This document shows positions 42,274 through 50,004 of a stretch of 64,000 nucleotides of DNA, in pieces. The stretch is taken from NCBI RefSeq assembly GCF_024385575.1, contig NZ_JANFMV010000005.1, positions 62,001 through 126,000 on the forward strand, in the 5' to 3' direction. Position numbers and translations under genes: made by a program. A model generated the notes under the pieces. It did no database searches. It was not told the origin of the DNA and saw only the letters and a list, made by a program, of their open reading frames with translations. Positions within the stretch are counted from its first letter, which is position 1, and the number at the start of each line of letters is the position of its first letter. The stretch is from Rhizobium sp. NRK18 (GTDB lineage Bacteria > Pseudomonadota > Alphaproteobacteria > Rhizobiales > Rhizobiaceae).

Positions 42274-42948
42274 TCACTCGTCTCCCGGCACGTTGTAGGA
42301 TGGCGCCTCGCGCGGGTCGAGGGCGCGCTGGATGTAGGCGGCAAGCTGCGGCTTGTAAATGTCCCAGGCGGTCGCGATGTTTTCGATCGGGCAATCCTCG
42401 GTCCAGTCGCAGCGCAGGTCCGCGACCGGCCAGCTGACCTTGTCGACGATCAGCATGCCGGCCGAATGCACCGGCCCGGCCTCGCCGCCGGCGGCAACGC
42501 CCGCCCGCATGGCGGCAATCAGCCGGTCACCGATATGGCCGGAGGACGCGAGAAAGCCGTCGACGATCGCCTGCGGCACGCCGGCATCCTTCAGGAGATT
42601 GCCGCCGGAGGCGACATTTTCCGCCTTCGCCTCCGACCAGATGCCGAGCGCCTTGTCGCCGGAATGGATCGCCGTGCGGCCCTGTCCATCAACCGCCAGC
42701 ACCTGCCGGTACTCGATGAACTTGCCGCGCTTCCGGATCTCGGCGATCGCCTCGTCCGCAGACATACCTCCGGCCATCAGGTCGAGCGCCAGCGGACCCA
42801 ACGTCGGGTCGGTGACGTTCTGGCTCGCGACGGCGCCCACCCCGGCGCGCGCATAGGCGCAGCGCGCGGCGACCGCCGGCGAGGAGGAGGAAATCGCCAT
42901 GCCGAACATGCCAGTCTCAGCGCAGCGGGCAACGAGGGAGAAGGTCAT
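42274..42948 (-). CDS. DUF1028 family protein (Ntn-hydrolase-like fold)
   Basis: This 224-residue protein matches DUF1028 over its length: MTFSLVARCAETGMFGMAISSSSPAVAARC, then GVGAVASQNVTDPTLGPLALDLM and RQVLAVDGQGRTAIHSG. The family is described as related to Ntn hydrolases, which would make Thr2 the nucleophile after Met removal (inference). It starts 4 bases after the ridA stop. It probably hydrolyses an amide or peptide-like intermediate produced in the same operon; substrate unknown. Confidence 0.87.
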   Translation of the reverse strand: MTFSLVARCAETGMFGMAISSSSPAVAARCAYARAGVGAVASQNVTDPTLGPLALDLMAGGMSADEAIAEIRKRGKFIEYRQVLAVDGQGRTAIHSGDKALGIWSEAKAENVASGGNLLKDAGVPQAIVDGFLASSGHIGDRLIAAMRAGVAAGGEAGPVHSAGMLIVDKVSWPVADLRCDWTEDCPIENIATAWDIYKPQLAAYIQRALDPREAPSYNVPGDE

Positions 42949-42952
42949 CGCC

Positions 42953-43369
42953 TCACTCCGGAATGACGGCGGTGCCGTCGATTTCCACCAGCCAGTCCGG
43001 CCGGGCGAGCGCACTGACGACGAGGCCGGTCGAGACCGGATACACGCCCTTGATGTATTCGCCCATCGTCCGGTAGACGGCCTCGCGGTGGCGCACATCG
43101 GTGATGTAGACGACGACCTTGACCAGATGCTCCATAGAACCACCGGCCTCTTCCAGAAGCTGCCTGATGTTCTGCATGACCTTGTGGGTCTGCTCGGCCG
43201 GATCGTGGCTGTCGATGTTCTTGAACGTGTCGAGGTCCTGCGGGCACTGGCCGCGCAGATAGACGGTGCGGCCGCCCTGCGTGACGACCGCCTGGCAGAG
43301 ATCATTGTCGAGCTTCTGCTCGGGATAGGTGTCGCGAGTGTTGAATTTGCGGATGCGGTTATGCACCAT
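42953..43369 (-). CDS. RidA family protein (enamine/imine deaminase)
   Basis: This 138-residue protein is of the YjgF/YER057c/UK114 trimer fold. RidA proteins hydrolyse reactive enamines and imines. The core MVHNRIRKF...VYLRGQCPQD and VKVVVYITDVRHREAVYRTMGEYIKGVYPVSTGLVVSALARPDWLVEIDGTAV is clear, with an Arg near residue 122 matching the usual catalytic Arg (S/A-x-LARPDWLVEID). It sits between a flavin monooxygenase and DUF1028 on one strand, suggesting it clears an imine from amine oxidation. Confidence 0.9.
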   Translation of the reverse strand: MVHNRIRKFNTRDTYPEQKLDNDLCQAVVTQGGRTVYLRGQCPQDLDTFKNIDSHDPAEQTHKVMQNIRQLLEEAGGSMEHLVKVVVYITDVRHREAVYRTMGEYIKGVYPVSTGLVVSALARPDWLVEIDGTAVIPE

Positions 43370-43445
43370 CGGGGGTCTCCATGCGATCGGCTGTGGCGGA
43401 TAGGCTCGGCCCGAAGGCCGTTATGGCAGATTTCGGTGATTGAGG

Positions 43446-44732
43446 TCAGTCCTGCAGTGCCGGCTCGGCGGGTTTTGATTGCCCGGACGCGGCCCTGTGA
43501 TACTGCATGTAGCTGTGCTGGATGGCGATCTGGTCGGCCAGGAACTTGGCATCGTGCCAGACGCCCCAGATGAAGCTCGAGCCGCGGCGCGACTGCCATG
43601 GCAGCCCGAGGAAATAGATGCCCGGCTCACGCGAGACGCCACGCTGATGCAGCGGGTTGCCCCTGGCATCGAACGTATCGACCTTCAGCCAGCTGTAGTC
43701 GGCGGAAAAGCCGGTGGCCCAGATGACCGACGCGATGCCGGCTTCGGCAATGTCGAGTTCCAGGATCGGATCGGTCATACAGGCGGGATCGGCCGCAATC
43801 CTCCGGGCCTCCGGCTCTTCCGGCAGGTCGAGCCCGTTGCGCTCGACATAGGCGTCCGCCTCGTCGAGCAGTGCCAGATAATTGGCGTCGCCGGCGCGGA
43901 TGTTGTCGGAGAGATCGTCGGCGAAGGTCAGCCGGCCATTGGCGAAGGTCTGGGTGCGCCCGACCAGCGTCATGCCCTCGCCCGCCAGCCGGCGGAAGTC
44001 GATCGTCTCGCCGCCACGCGCGCCGCTGACTGCGATGGTGACATGCTCCAGGCCGGGCTGCGATTGCAGGTCCCACTTGCCGAGCACGCCGAGCCACCAG
44101 ACGAAATCGCGGCCACGATAGGCGCGCGGCGGACGGCCATGCGGGCCGACGGAGAGATAGACGCGACGCCCGGCGTGCCGCAACTCGTCGGCGATCTGGG
44201 TGCCGGACGATCCGGCGCCGACGACCAGAACGGCGCCGTCCGGCAATTGCTCGGGATTGCGGTAGGCCGACGAGTGGATCTGCATCAGCCCGGCATCGTC
44301 CGGGATAAGCTTCGGGATGATCGGCGTCTGGAACGCGCCGGTTGCGGCGACCACATGGCGCGCCTCGATGACCCCGTCCGAGGTCTCCACCCGAAAGCCC
44401 GCGCGACCGGAAAGGCGTTCGACGGACTTGACCTCGACGCCGCAACGCACCGGCGCATCGATCATCTCGGCATAGGCGACGAAATAGTCCGCAACGCCTT
44501 CCTTGCCGACAAAGACTTCGGGATCACCGGAAAATGTCAGTCCCGGAAAGCGGTCATGCCAGGCGGGACCGTTGGCAACCAGCGAATCCCAGCGCTCGGA
44601 ACGCCAGCGCTCGGCGATCCGTGACCGCTCGAGCACGAGATGCGAGATGCCGTGCTTGCCGAGATGCTCGCTCATCGCGATGCCTGCCTGGCCGGCACCG
44701 ACGACCACCGTATCCACCTGCTCTACAGCCAT
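43446..44732 (-). CDS. flavin-containing monooxygenase (CzcO/FMO family)
   Basis: This 428-residue flavoprotein has an N-terminal FAD motif VVVGAGQAGIAMSEHL (~residue 10) and a second Rossmann motif VLVVGAGSSGTQIADEL (~168) for NADPH. The region AERWRSERWDSLVANGPAWHDRFPG is typical of FMO/CzcO proteins, and ATGF (IWATGFSADYSWL) is conserved. The ATG at 44732 has AAGGACG upstream; an earlier start adds 12 residues. It heads FMO-ridA-DUF1028. It likely N- or S-oxygenates a small amine or thioether; substrate unknown. Confidence 0.88.
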   Translation of the reverse strand: MAVEQVDTVVVGAGQAGIAMSEHLGKHGISHLVLERSRIAERWRSERWDSLVANGPAWHDRFPGLTFSGDPEVFVGKEGVADYFVAYAEMIDAPVRCGVEVKSVERLSGRAGFRVETSDGVIEARHVVAATGAFQTPIIPKLIPDDAGLMQIHSSAYRNPEQLPDGAVLVVGAGSSGTQIADELRHAGRRVYLSVGPHGRPPRAYRGRDFVWWLGVLGKWDLQSQPGLEHVTIAVSGARGGETIDFRRLAGEGMTLVGRTQTFANGRLTFADDLSDNIRAGDANYLALLDEADAYVERNGLDLPEEPEARRIAADPACMTDPILELDIAEAGIASVIWATGFSADYSWLKVDTFDARGNPLHQRGVSREPGIYFLGLPWQSRRGSSFIWGVWHDAKFLADQIAIQHSYMQYHRAASGQSKPAEPALQD

Positions 44733-44855
44733 TGCGACGTCCTTTTCCAAAAACTTTATAAAGCGCATCTTGCGCCTCTCGGAATTCGGATAAAAGTACG
44801 AAATTCCTGCCCCTGGCTTAGGTAAAGACTAACTCATTCAGTCTCAGGCAATAGC

Positions 44856-45548
44856 TCAAGGTGAACCGGATCGCGCCGGCTTTTCGCTGCCGTGGCGCAA
44901 CTTGTCGATGTTGGCGACGAGATCGCTGAAGCGGTCTCCCTGCACGGCGATATGGCCGCGCAGACGCTTGCGCGCCTCTTCCTCCTCGCCGGCGAGAATG
45001 GCGTCGATGATCTTCCGGTGCTCGTCGAAGGAGATCTTCATCCGGTTTCGGACGCGGAGCTGCAGGCGCCGGTAGGGCCGCAAGCGCCGATGCAGGGCGA
45101 TGCACTGATCCTTGAGGAAACCGCTGTGGCTGGCGTCATAGATGGCGTTATGGAAGACCTCGTTCTCGTAATAATAGGCGTCCGTATCCTCGCTCAGTGC
45201 CGCCTCCTCGCAGCGCGCATGGGCGGCCAGCAGCGCCTCGCGGTCCTCGACCGTATGGCGGCGGGCGGCGAGCGCGCCGGCCATGCCTTCGAGCTCCGCC
45301 ATCACGTCAAACATCTCGAAGACATATTGCGGTCCGGGATCGACGACGACGGCGCCACGCCGCGGGCGGATCTCGATGAGACCGATGGCGCTCAGTTGCA
45401 TCAGCGCCTCGCGGATCGGCGTGCGGGACACGCCGAAGCGGTTGGCGAGCTGGGTTTCGTCCAGACGTTCCCCCGGCTCAAACTCTCCGGTGACGATGCC
45501 ATTCTCGATGTCGTCGCGCAGTTTGTGAAAGGTACTTCTGTCGCTCAT
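44856..45548 (-). CDS. matR: GntR-family regulator (FCD subfamily) of the malonate operon
   Basis: This 230-residue regulator has a winged helix (RLDETQLANRFGVSRTPIREALMQLSAIGLIEI, ~28-62) and an FCD domain (~75-215) with metal-binding-type His and Asp positions (ENEVFHNAIYDASH). It is divergent from matPQMAB and faces a perfect palindrome between the genes. GntR regulators control malonate use in rhizobia (MatR in R. leguminosarum; GtrA in S. meliloti, from memory). GGAGGGG lies before the ATG. Malonate or malonyl-CoA is the likely effector. Confidence 0.85.
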   Translation of the reverse strand: MSDRSTFHKLRDDIENGIVTGEFEPGERLDETQLANRFGVSRTPIREALMQLSAIGLIEIRPRRGAVVVDPGPQYVFEMFDVMAELEGMAGALAARRHTVEDREALLAAHARCEEAALSEDTDAYYYENEVFHNAIYDASHSGFLKDQCIALHRRLRPYRRLQLRVRNRMKISFDEHRKIIDAILAGEEEEARKRLRGHIAVQGDRFSDLVANIDKLRHGSEKPARSGSP

Positions 45549-45576
45549 ACCGCCCCTCCGCGTACAAGAATTGCCT

Positions 45577-45599
45577 TCTTGTATACAAGATTATTGACA
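45577..45599. promoter_or_regulatory. matR/matP operator palindrome with adjoining -35 box
   Basis: TCTTGTATACAAGA (45577-45590) is a perfect 14-base palindrome of the TTGTATACAA type bound by FCD-family GntR proteins. A consensus -35 box TTGACA follows at 45594-45599, directed to matP; the -10 is less clear (CATCAT at 45616-45621). Related half-sites CGTACAAGAA (45561-45570) and CGTACGCAAGA (45601-45611) flank it. Binding here would control both matR and matP. Confidence 0.75.
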
Positions 45600-45667
45600 T
45601 CGTACGCAAGATGACATCATCATCCAGCCCAGTCCGGCGGGGAGGCCGGATCCAAGGGAGGATACTC

Positions 45668-46672
45668 ATGAAAAATTTCACTCGCATGCTCAAGCTCGGT
45701 GTCGTTATTGCCGCTGGAGCGCTGACCGCATTTTCCGCCCAGGCGGAAACCATCCTGAAGGCGTCGCACCAGTTTCCGGGCGGCAAGGGCGACATCCGCG
45801 ACGAGATGGTGCAGATGATCGCCAAGGAAGTCGCCGCCGCCAATGTCGACCTCACCATCCAGGTGTTTCCGGGCGCATCGCTCTACAAGCCGAACGACCA
45901 GTGGAATGCGCTGACGCGCGGCCTGCTCGACATGACGTCGTTCCCGCTGGACTACGCGTCCGGCCGTCATCCGGAATTTTCGGCGACGCTGATGCCGGGC
46001 CTCGTCGGCAATTTCGACCGCGCCATGCGGCTCAATGATTCCCCCTTCATGGCGGACATCAAGAAGATCATCGAAGACCAGGGCGCCATGGTGATTTCCG
46101 ACGCCTGGCTGTCGGGCGCCTTCGCCTCGAAGAAGAACTGCATCACCTCGCCCGATACGATCAAGGGCCAGGTGATCCGCGCCGCCGGTCCGGCGTTCGA
46201 GGAAATGCTGGCGGCCGCCGGTGCCTCCATCGCATCCATGCCGTCGTCGGAAATCTACAGCGGCATGCAGACCGGCGTTCTCGACGCCGCCAACACCTCG
46301 TCGGCGAGCTTCGTCTCCTACCGGCTCTACGAACAGGCGAAATGCCTGACGGCGCCGGGCGAAAACGCGCTCTGGTTCATGTACGAGCCGGTGCTGATCT
46401 CGAAGAAGACCTTCGACGGCCTGACGCCCGACCAACAGAAGGCGATCCTGGCGGCCGGCGAAAAGGCCGAGGCCTTCTTCAACGAGGAAGTCCGCAAGGG
46501 CGACCAGTTGATGATCGACACCTACAAGAAGGCCGGTGTCGAGGTCGTGGAAATGTCGAAGTCGGATTACGACGCCTGGCTCGAGATCGCCAAGCAGTCC
46601 GCCTACAAGAACTTTGCCGAGAAAGTGCCGAATGGCCAGAAGCTGATCGACGAGGCGCTGGCCGTCAAGTGA
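45668..46672 (+). CDS. matP: TRAP transporter substrate-binding protein for malonate (MatP/DctP)
   Basis: This 334-residue periplasmic protein has a signal peptide (MKNFTRMLKLGVVIAAGALTAFSAQA) and the DctP fold (ILKASHQFPGGKGDIRDEMVQMIAKEV; GQVIRAAGPAFEEMLAAAGAS; ALWFMYEPVLISKKTF). The Arg in the RAAGP stretch is the usual carboxylate-binding position. It captures a dicarboxylate, malonate by context, for MatQM. AGGGAGG precedes the ATG at 45668. A stem-loop with T-run follows before matQ. Confidence 0.9.
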   Translation: MKNFTRMLKLGVVIAAGALTAFSAQAETILKASHQFPGGKGDIRDEMVQMIAKEVAAANVDLTIQVFPGASLYKPNDQWNALTRGLLDMTSFPLDYASGRHPEFSATLMPGLVGNFDRAMRLNDSPFMADIKKIIEDQGAMVISDAWLSGAFASKKNCITSPDTIKGQVIRAAGPAFEEMLAAAGASIASMPSSEIYSGMQTGVLDAANTSSASFVSYRLYEQAKCLTAPGENALWFMYEPVLISKKTFDGLTPDQQKAILAAGEKAEAFFNEEVRKGDQLMIDTYKKAGVEVVEMSKSDYDAWLEIAKQSAYKNFAEKVPNGQKLIDEALAVK

Positions 46673-46689
46673 TCAGGGATTTCAGCACG

Positions 46690-46715
46690 GGGCGGCGCGC
46701 AAGCGTCGCCCTTTT
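46690..46715 (+). terminator. intercistronic stem-loop between matP and matQ (attenuator-like)
   Basis: GGGCGGCGC (46690-46698) pairs with 46703-46711 (8 of 9 plus a G-T), with a GCAA tetraloop and TTTT after it. Such hairpins after binding-protein genes often cause partial termination and stabilise the upstream message, giving more binding protein than permease. Confidence 0.7.
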
Positions 46716-46739
46716 CTCATTCGAACCGGGGGAAACTCC

Positions 46740-47273
46740 ATGGTAAAGGCCTATATCCGGGCCGTCGGCCAGATTTCGCGCCTGTTTGCGCTGATATCGA
46801 CGGGCCTCCTGATCGCCGCCATGCTGGTCGTCTGTCAGATGATCCTGATGCGCTACGTCTTTGCTTGGCCGACGATCTGGCAGACCGATTTCGTCGTCTT
46901 CGCGGCGACCGACGCGATCTTTTTCGGCGCGCCCTACGTGCTTCTGACCGGTGGCCATGTCGGCGTCGACGTCGTCGAGATGATGGTCAGCAGTCCGGCC
47001 CGCCGCCGGCTGCAGCTTGTCGGCAGCCTGTTCGGCCTCATATTCTGTGCGGTGATGCTCGTCGCCGGCTGGATCCAGTTTCATGATGCCTGGGCCGGCA
47101 ACTGGAAGCATTCAAGCGTCTGGGCGCCACCGCTGTGGATCCCGCTCCTCGGCCTGCCCGTCGGTTTCGGCCTGCTCTGCCTGCAATATATCGCCAAGAT
47201 TCTCGCCCTCGTGACCGGCCATGCCGAAGACCACGCGGGCCACGCCGCTCCAGCCACGGAGACCACGCCATGA
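46740..47273 (+). CDS. matQ: TRAP transporter small permease (MatQ/DctQ)
   Basis: This 177-residue integral membrane protein has four segments, the DctQ size (start MVKAYIRAVGQISRLFALISTGLLIAAMLVVCQMILMRYVF, then the W-x-TDFVVFA motif). It partners the large permease MatM. GGGG lies shortly before the ATG. The stop overlaps the matM start (ATGA), so the two permease subunits are made together. Confidence 0.9.
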   Translation: MVKAYIRAVGQISRLFALISTGLLIAAMLVVCQMILMRYVFAWPTIWQTDFVVFAATDAIFFGAPYVLLTGGHVGVDVVEMMVSSPARRRLQLVGSLFGLIFCAVMLVAGWIQFHDAWAGNWKHSSVWAPPLWIPLLGLPVGFGLLCLQYIAKILALVTGHAEDHAGHAAPATETTP

Positions 47274-48583
47274 GCCCCGCACTTGCCGGTACCCTGATGA
47301 TCGTTGCGCTGTTCGTGCTGCTCGGCACCGGCATGCCGATCGCCTTCGCACTCGGGCTTGCCGCCGTCGTCGCGCTCTATTTCCAGAGCGGCCTCGACAT
47401 CTTCTACGTGCTCGGCGACACGATGTTTTCCGGTATCGCCAACCTCGCCTATGTGTCGATCCCGATGTTCGTGCTGATGGGCGCTGCGGTCGCCTCCTCG
47501 CCGGCCGGTTCCGACCTTTATACCGCCCTCGACCGCTGGCTGAACCGCGTGCCGGGCGGTCTGGTTCTCTCCAATATCGGCGCCTGCGCGCTGTTTTCCG
47601 GCATGACCGGCTCGTCGCCCGCCACCTGCGCTGCGATCGGCAAGATGGGCATTCCGGAAATGCTCAACCGCGGCTATCCGAATTCGGTTGCCACCGGCTC
47701 GATTGCCGCCGGCGGCACGCTCGGCATCCTCATTCCGCCCTCCGTGACGCTGATCGTCTACGGCATCGCCACGGAAACCTCGATCGGCCGGCTGTTCATG
47801 GCCGGCGTCATCCCCGGCATCATGCTGACGGCGATGTTCATGGCCTGGGCGATCATCGACTGCAAGCGCAAGGGCTACGTCTTCGATACGGACGGACTGC
47901 GCTACACGATGAAGCAGCGCTTCCAGGCCCTGCCGCGGATCATGCCCTTCATGCTGATCATCGCCGGCACGCTCTATGTGCTCTATGGCGGCATTGCCAC
48001 GCCGTCGGAAGCCGCCGGCGCCGGCGCGCTGCTAACCCTTCTGGTCGTCGTGATCGCCTACCGATTGTTCCGCTTCAAGCCGGTCGCTCATATCTTCTCG
48101 TCGGCGATGCGCGAGAGCGTGATGATCATGATGATCATGGCCGCCGCCGAACTCTTCGCCTTCGCGCTGTCGTCGCTGTTCATCACCCAGTCGATCGCCG
48201 GCTACATCGCCGATCTCGAGGTCAACCGCTGGGTGCTGCTGGCGATCATCAACGTCTTCCTCCTGGTCTGCGGCATGTTCCTGCCGCCGGTCGCCGTCAT
48301 CGTCATGACCGCGCCGATGCTCTTCCCGATCATCACCCAGGCGGGCTTCGACCCCTACTGGTTCGCGATCATCCTGACGATCAACATGGAAGTCGGACTG
48401 ATCACCCCGCCGATCGGGCTCAACCTGTTCGTCATCAACGCCATCGCGCCGAAAGTTCCGACAAGGGATATCCTCTGGGGCGCACTGCCCTATGTGATCG
48501 TGATGTTCATAGCCATCCTGATCCTGTGCATCTTCCCCGGGATCGCCACATGGCTGCCCAACCAGATGCTAGGAGCCGCATGA
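47270..48583 (+). CDS. matM: TRAP transporter large permease (MatM/DctM)
   Basis: This 437-residue permease has about twelve membrane segments and family motifs FSGMTGSSPATCAAIGKMGIPEM, GSIAAGGTLGILIPPSVTLIVYG and NMEVGLITPPIGLNLFVINAIAP. It moves the substrate with Na+ from MatP into the cell. The ATG overlaps the matQ stop and its own stop overlaps matA (ATGA), showing tight coupling of transport to metabolism. Confidence 0.92.
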   Translation: MSPALAGTLMIVALFVLLGTGMPIAFALGLAAVVALYFQSGLDIFYVLGDTMFSGIANLAYVSIPMFVLMGAAVASSPAGSDLYTALDRWLNRVPGGLVLSNIGACALFSGMTGSSPATCAAIGKMGIPEMLNRGYPNSVATGSIAAGGTLGILIPPSVTLIVYGIATETSIGRLFMAGVIPGIMLTAMFMAWAIIDCKRKGYVFDTDGLRYTMKQRFQALPRIMPFMLIIAGTLYVLYGGIATPSEAAGAGALLTLLVVVIAYRLFRFKPVAHIFSSAMRESVMIMMIMAAAELFAFALSSLFITQSIAGYIADLEVNRWVLLAIINVFLLVCGMFLPPVAVIVMTAPMLFPIITQAGFDPYWFAIILTINMEVGLITPPIGLNLFVINAIAPKVPTRDILWGALPYVIVMFIAILILCIFPGIATWLPNQMLGAA

Positions 48584-50004
48584 TGAACACGACCTCCTTT
48601 TTCGGTGACATGCTGCAGACCATTGCCGACCGTGGCCGCAAGCTGCTTTCGGCGAACCCGCGCGACGACGGCGCCGATACCGTCGCCGCCATGGAAGCAC
48701 TCTGCGAAACGCTGATCTCGAGCCGGGGCGAAGCCTCCGGCATGGCCTTGGCGAACGATGTCCTGTCCTACTGGAACCGCCTCGACGCGGATCGGCAGCG
48801 CGCCTTCATGCAGGTGCTGCTCGACCATTTCGGACCGAAATCGGAGAGGCTGGAAAAGGCGATCGATGCCTACCGGAAGGAGCCGACGCCGGCCGCCCTC
48901 CTCGAACTGCATGTCGCCGCCGAACCGAGACGGCAGGAACTGATCCGCCGCTTCAACCTCGCCCCGAACGGCATCGCCACGCTGGTGCGCATGCGCGAGA
49001 CGCTGTTGAAGCTGAAGGCCGACAATCCGGATTTGGAGGCGGTGGACGCGGATTTCGCCCATCTCTTCTCGTCCTGGTTCAACCGCGGCTTCCTGATGCT
49101 GAAGCCGATCAGCTGGTCGACGCCGGCCGATATCCTGGAAAAGATCATCCGCTACGAGGCGGTCCACCATATCGGCGGCTGGGACGAACTGCGGCTGCGG
49201 CTGGCGCCCGAAGACCGGCGCTGCTTCGCCTTCTTCCATCCGCAGCTTGCAGATGATCCGCTGATCTTCGTCGAGGTGGCGCTGACGCGCGACATTCCCG
49301 GCACCATCGCCGATCTGCTGCGCGAGGACCGCGTGCCGATCAAGGCGGCGGACGCGACGACGGCGGTGTTCTATTCCATTTCCAACTGCCAGGACGGGCT
49401 GCGCGGCATCTCGTTCGGCAATTTCCTGATCAAGCAGGTGGTCGAGGACCTGAAGCGTGACCTGCCGAAGCTCGATACCTTCGTGACGCTGTCGCCGGTC
49501 CCCGGCTTTGCCGACTGGCTGGCGCACGAACGCCGCGCCGAGGCTTCCGATTTCCTCAGCGCCGCCGACAAGGCGAAGCTCCAAGTGCTCGACCAGGAGG
49601 GTTGGGCCGACGACGAGGAACTCGCCGCCAAGGTGCAGCCGGTGATGACGGCGGCGGCCGCCTGGTATTTCCTCAAGGCCCGCAATTCGCGTGGCCGCGT
49701 GGTCGATCCGGTCGCCCGTTTCCACCTCGGCAACGGCGCGCGTCTGGAGCGGATCAACTTCCTCGGCGACCGCTCGCCGCGGGCCATGCGCCAGTCGCAC
49801 GGCCTGATGGTCAACTATCTCTACAAGCTCGACGACATCGAGAAGAACCACGAGGCATTCGCCGGCCGCTCGGAGGTCGTCGCATCCCAACCGATCCGCA
49901 AACTGGTGCCCGCCGATCGCGGCACCAAGAGCATTATCCCTCTTGCCGGCGGCGCGTCCCCGCAGGGCGAGAAAGAAAAAGGCAGCAAGGAGTTCAGCGC
50001 ATGA
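48580..50004 (+). CDS. matA: malonyl-CoA decarboxylase MatA
   Basis: This 474-residue enzyme converts malonyl-CoA to acetyl-CoA and CO2. It has the helical N-terminal domain (~1-160) and the GNAT-fold catalytic domain (~165-450). SISNCQDGLRGISFGNFLIKQV, FVTLSPVPGFADWL and DPVARFHLGNGARLERINFLGDRSPRAMRQSHGLMVNYLY hold the family's Ser and His catalytic residues (HLGNGA, S-x-GLMVNY). AGGAG lies before the ATG. The stop overlaps matB. Confidence 0.93.
   Translation: MMNTTSFFGDMLQTIADRGRKLLSANPRDDGADTVAAMEALCETLISSRGEASGMALANDVLSYWNRLDADRQRAFMQVLLDHFGPKSERLEKAIDAYRKEPTPAALLELHVAAEPRRQELIRRFNLAPNGIATLVRMRETLLKLKADNPDLEAVDADFAHLFSSWFNRGFLMLKPISWSTPADILEKIIRYEAVHHIGGWDELRLRLAPEDRRCFAFFHPQLADDPLIFVEVALTRDIPGTIADLLREDRVPIKAADATTAVFYSISNCQDGLRGISFGNFLIKQVVEDLKRDLPKLDTFVTLSPVPGFADWLAHERRAEASDFLSAADKAKLQVLDQEGWADDEELAAKVQPVMTAAAAWYFLKARNSRGRVVDPVARFHLGNGARLERINFLGDRSPRAMRQSHGLMVNYLYKLDDIEKNHEAFAGRSEVVASQPIRKLVPADRGTKSIIPLAGGASPQGEKEKGSKEFSA

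Noticed and set aside
47221..48579. N-terminal extension of matA in its own frame (927-residue long frame)
   Set aside because: The extension is the out-of-frame reading of matM; the AGGAG and ATG at 48580 define the true start.
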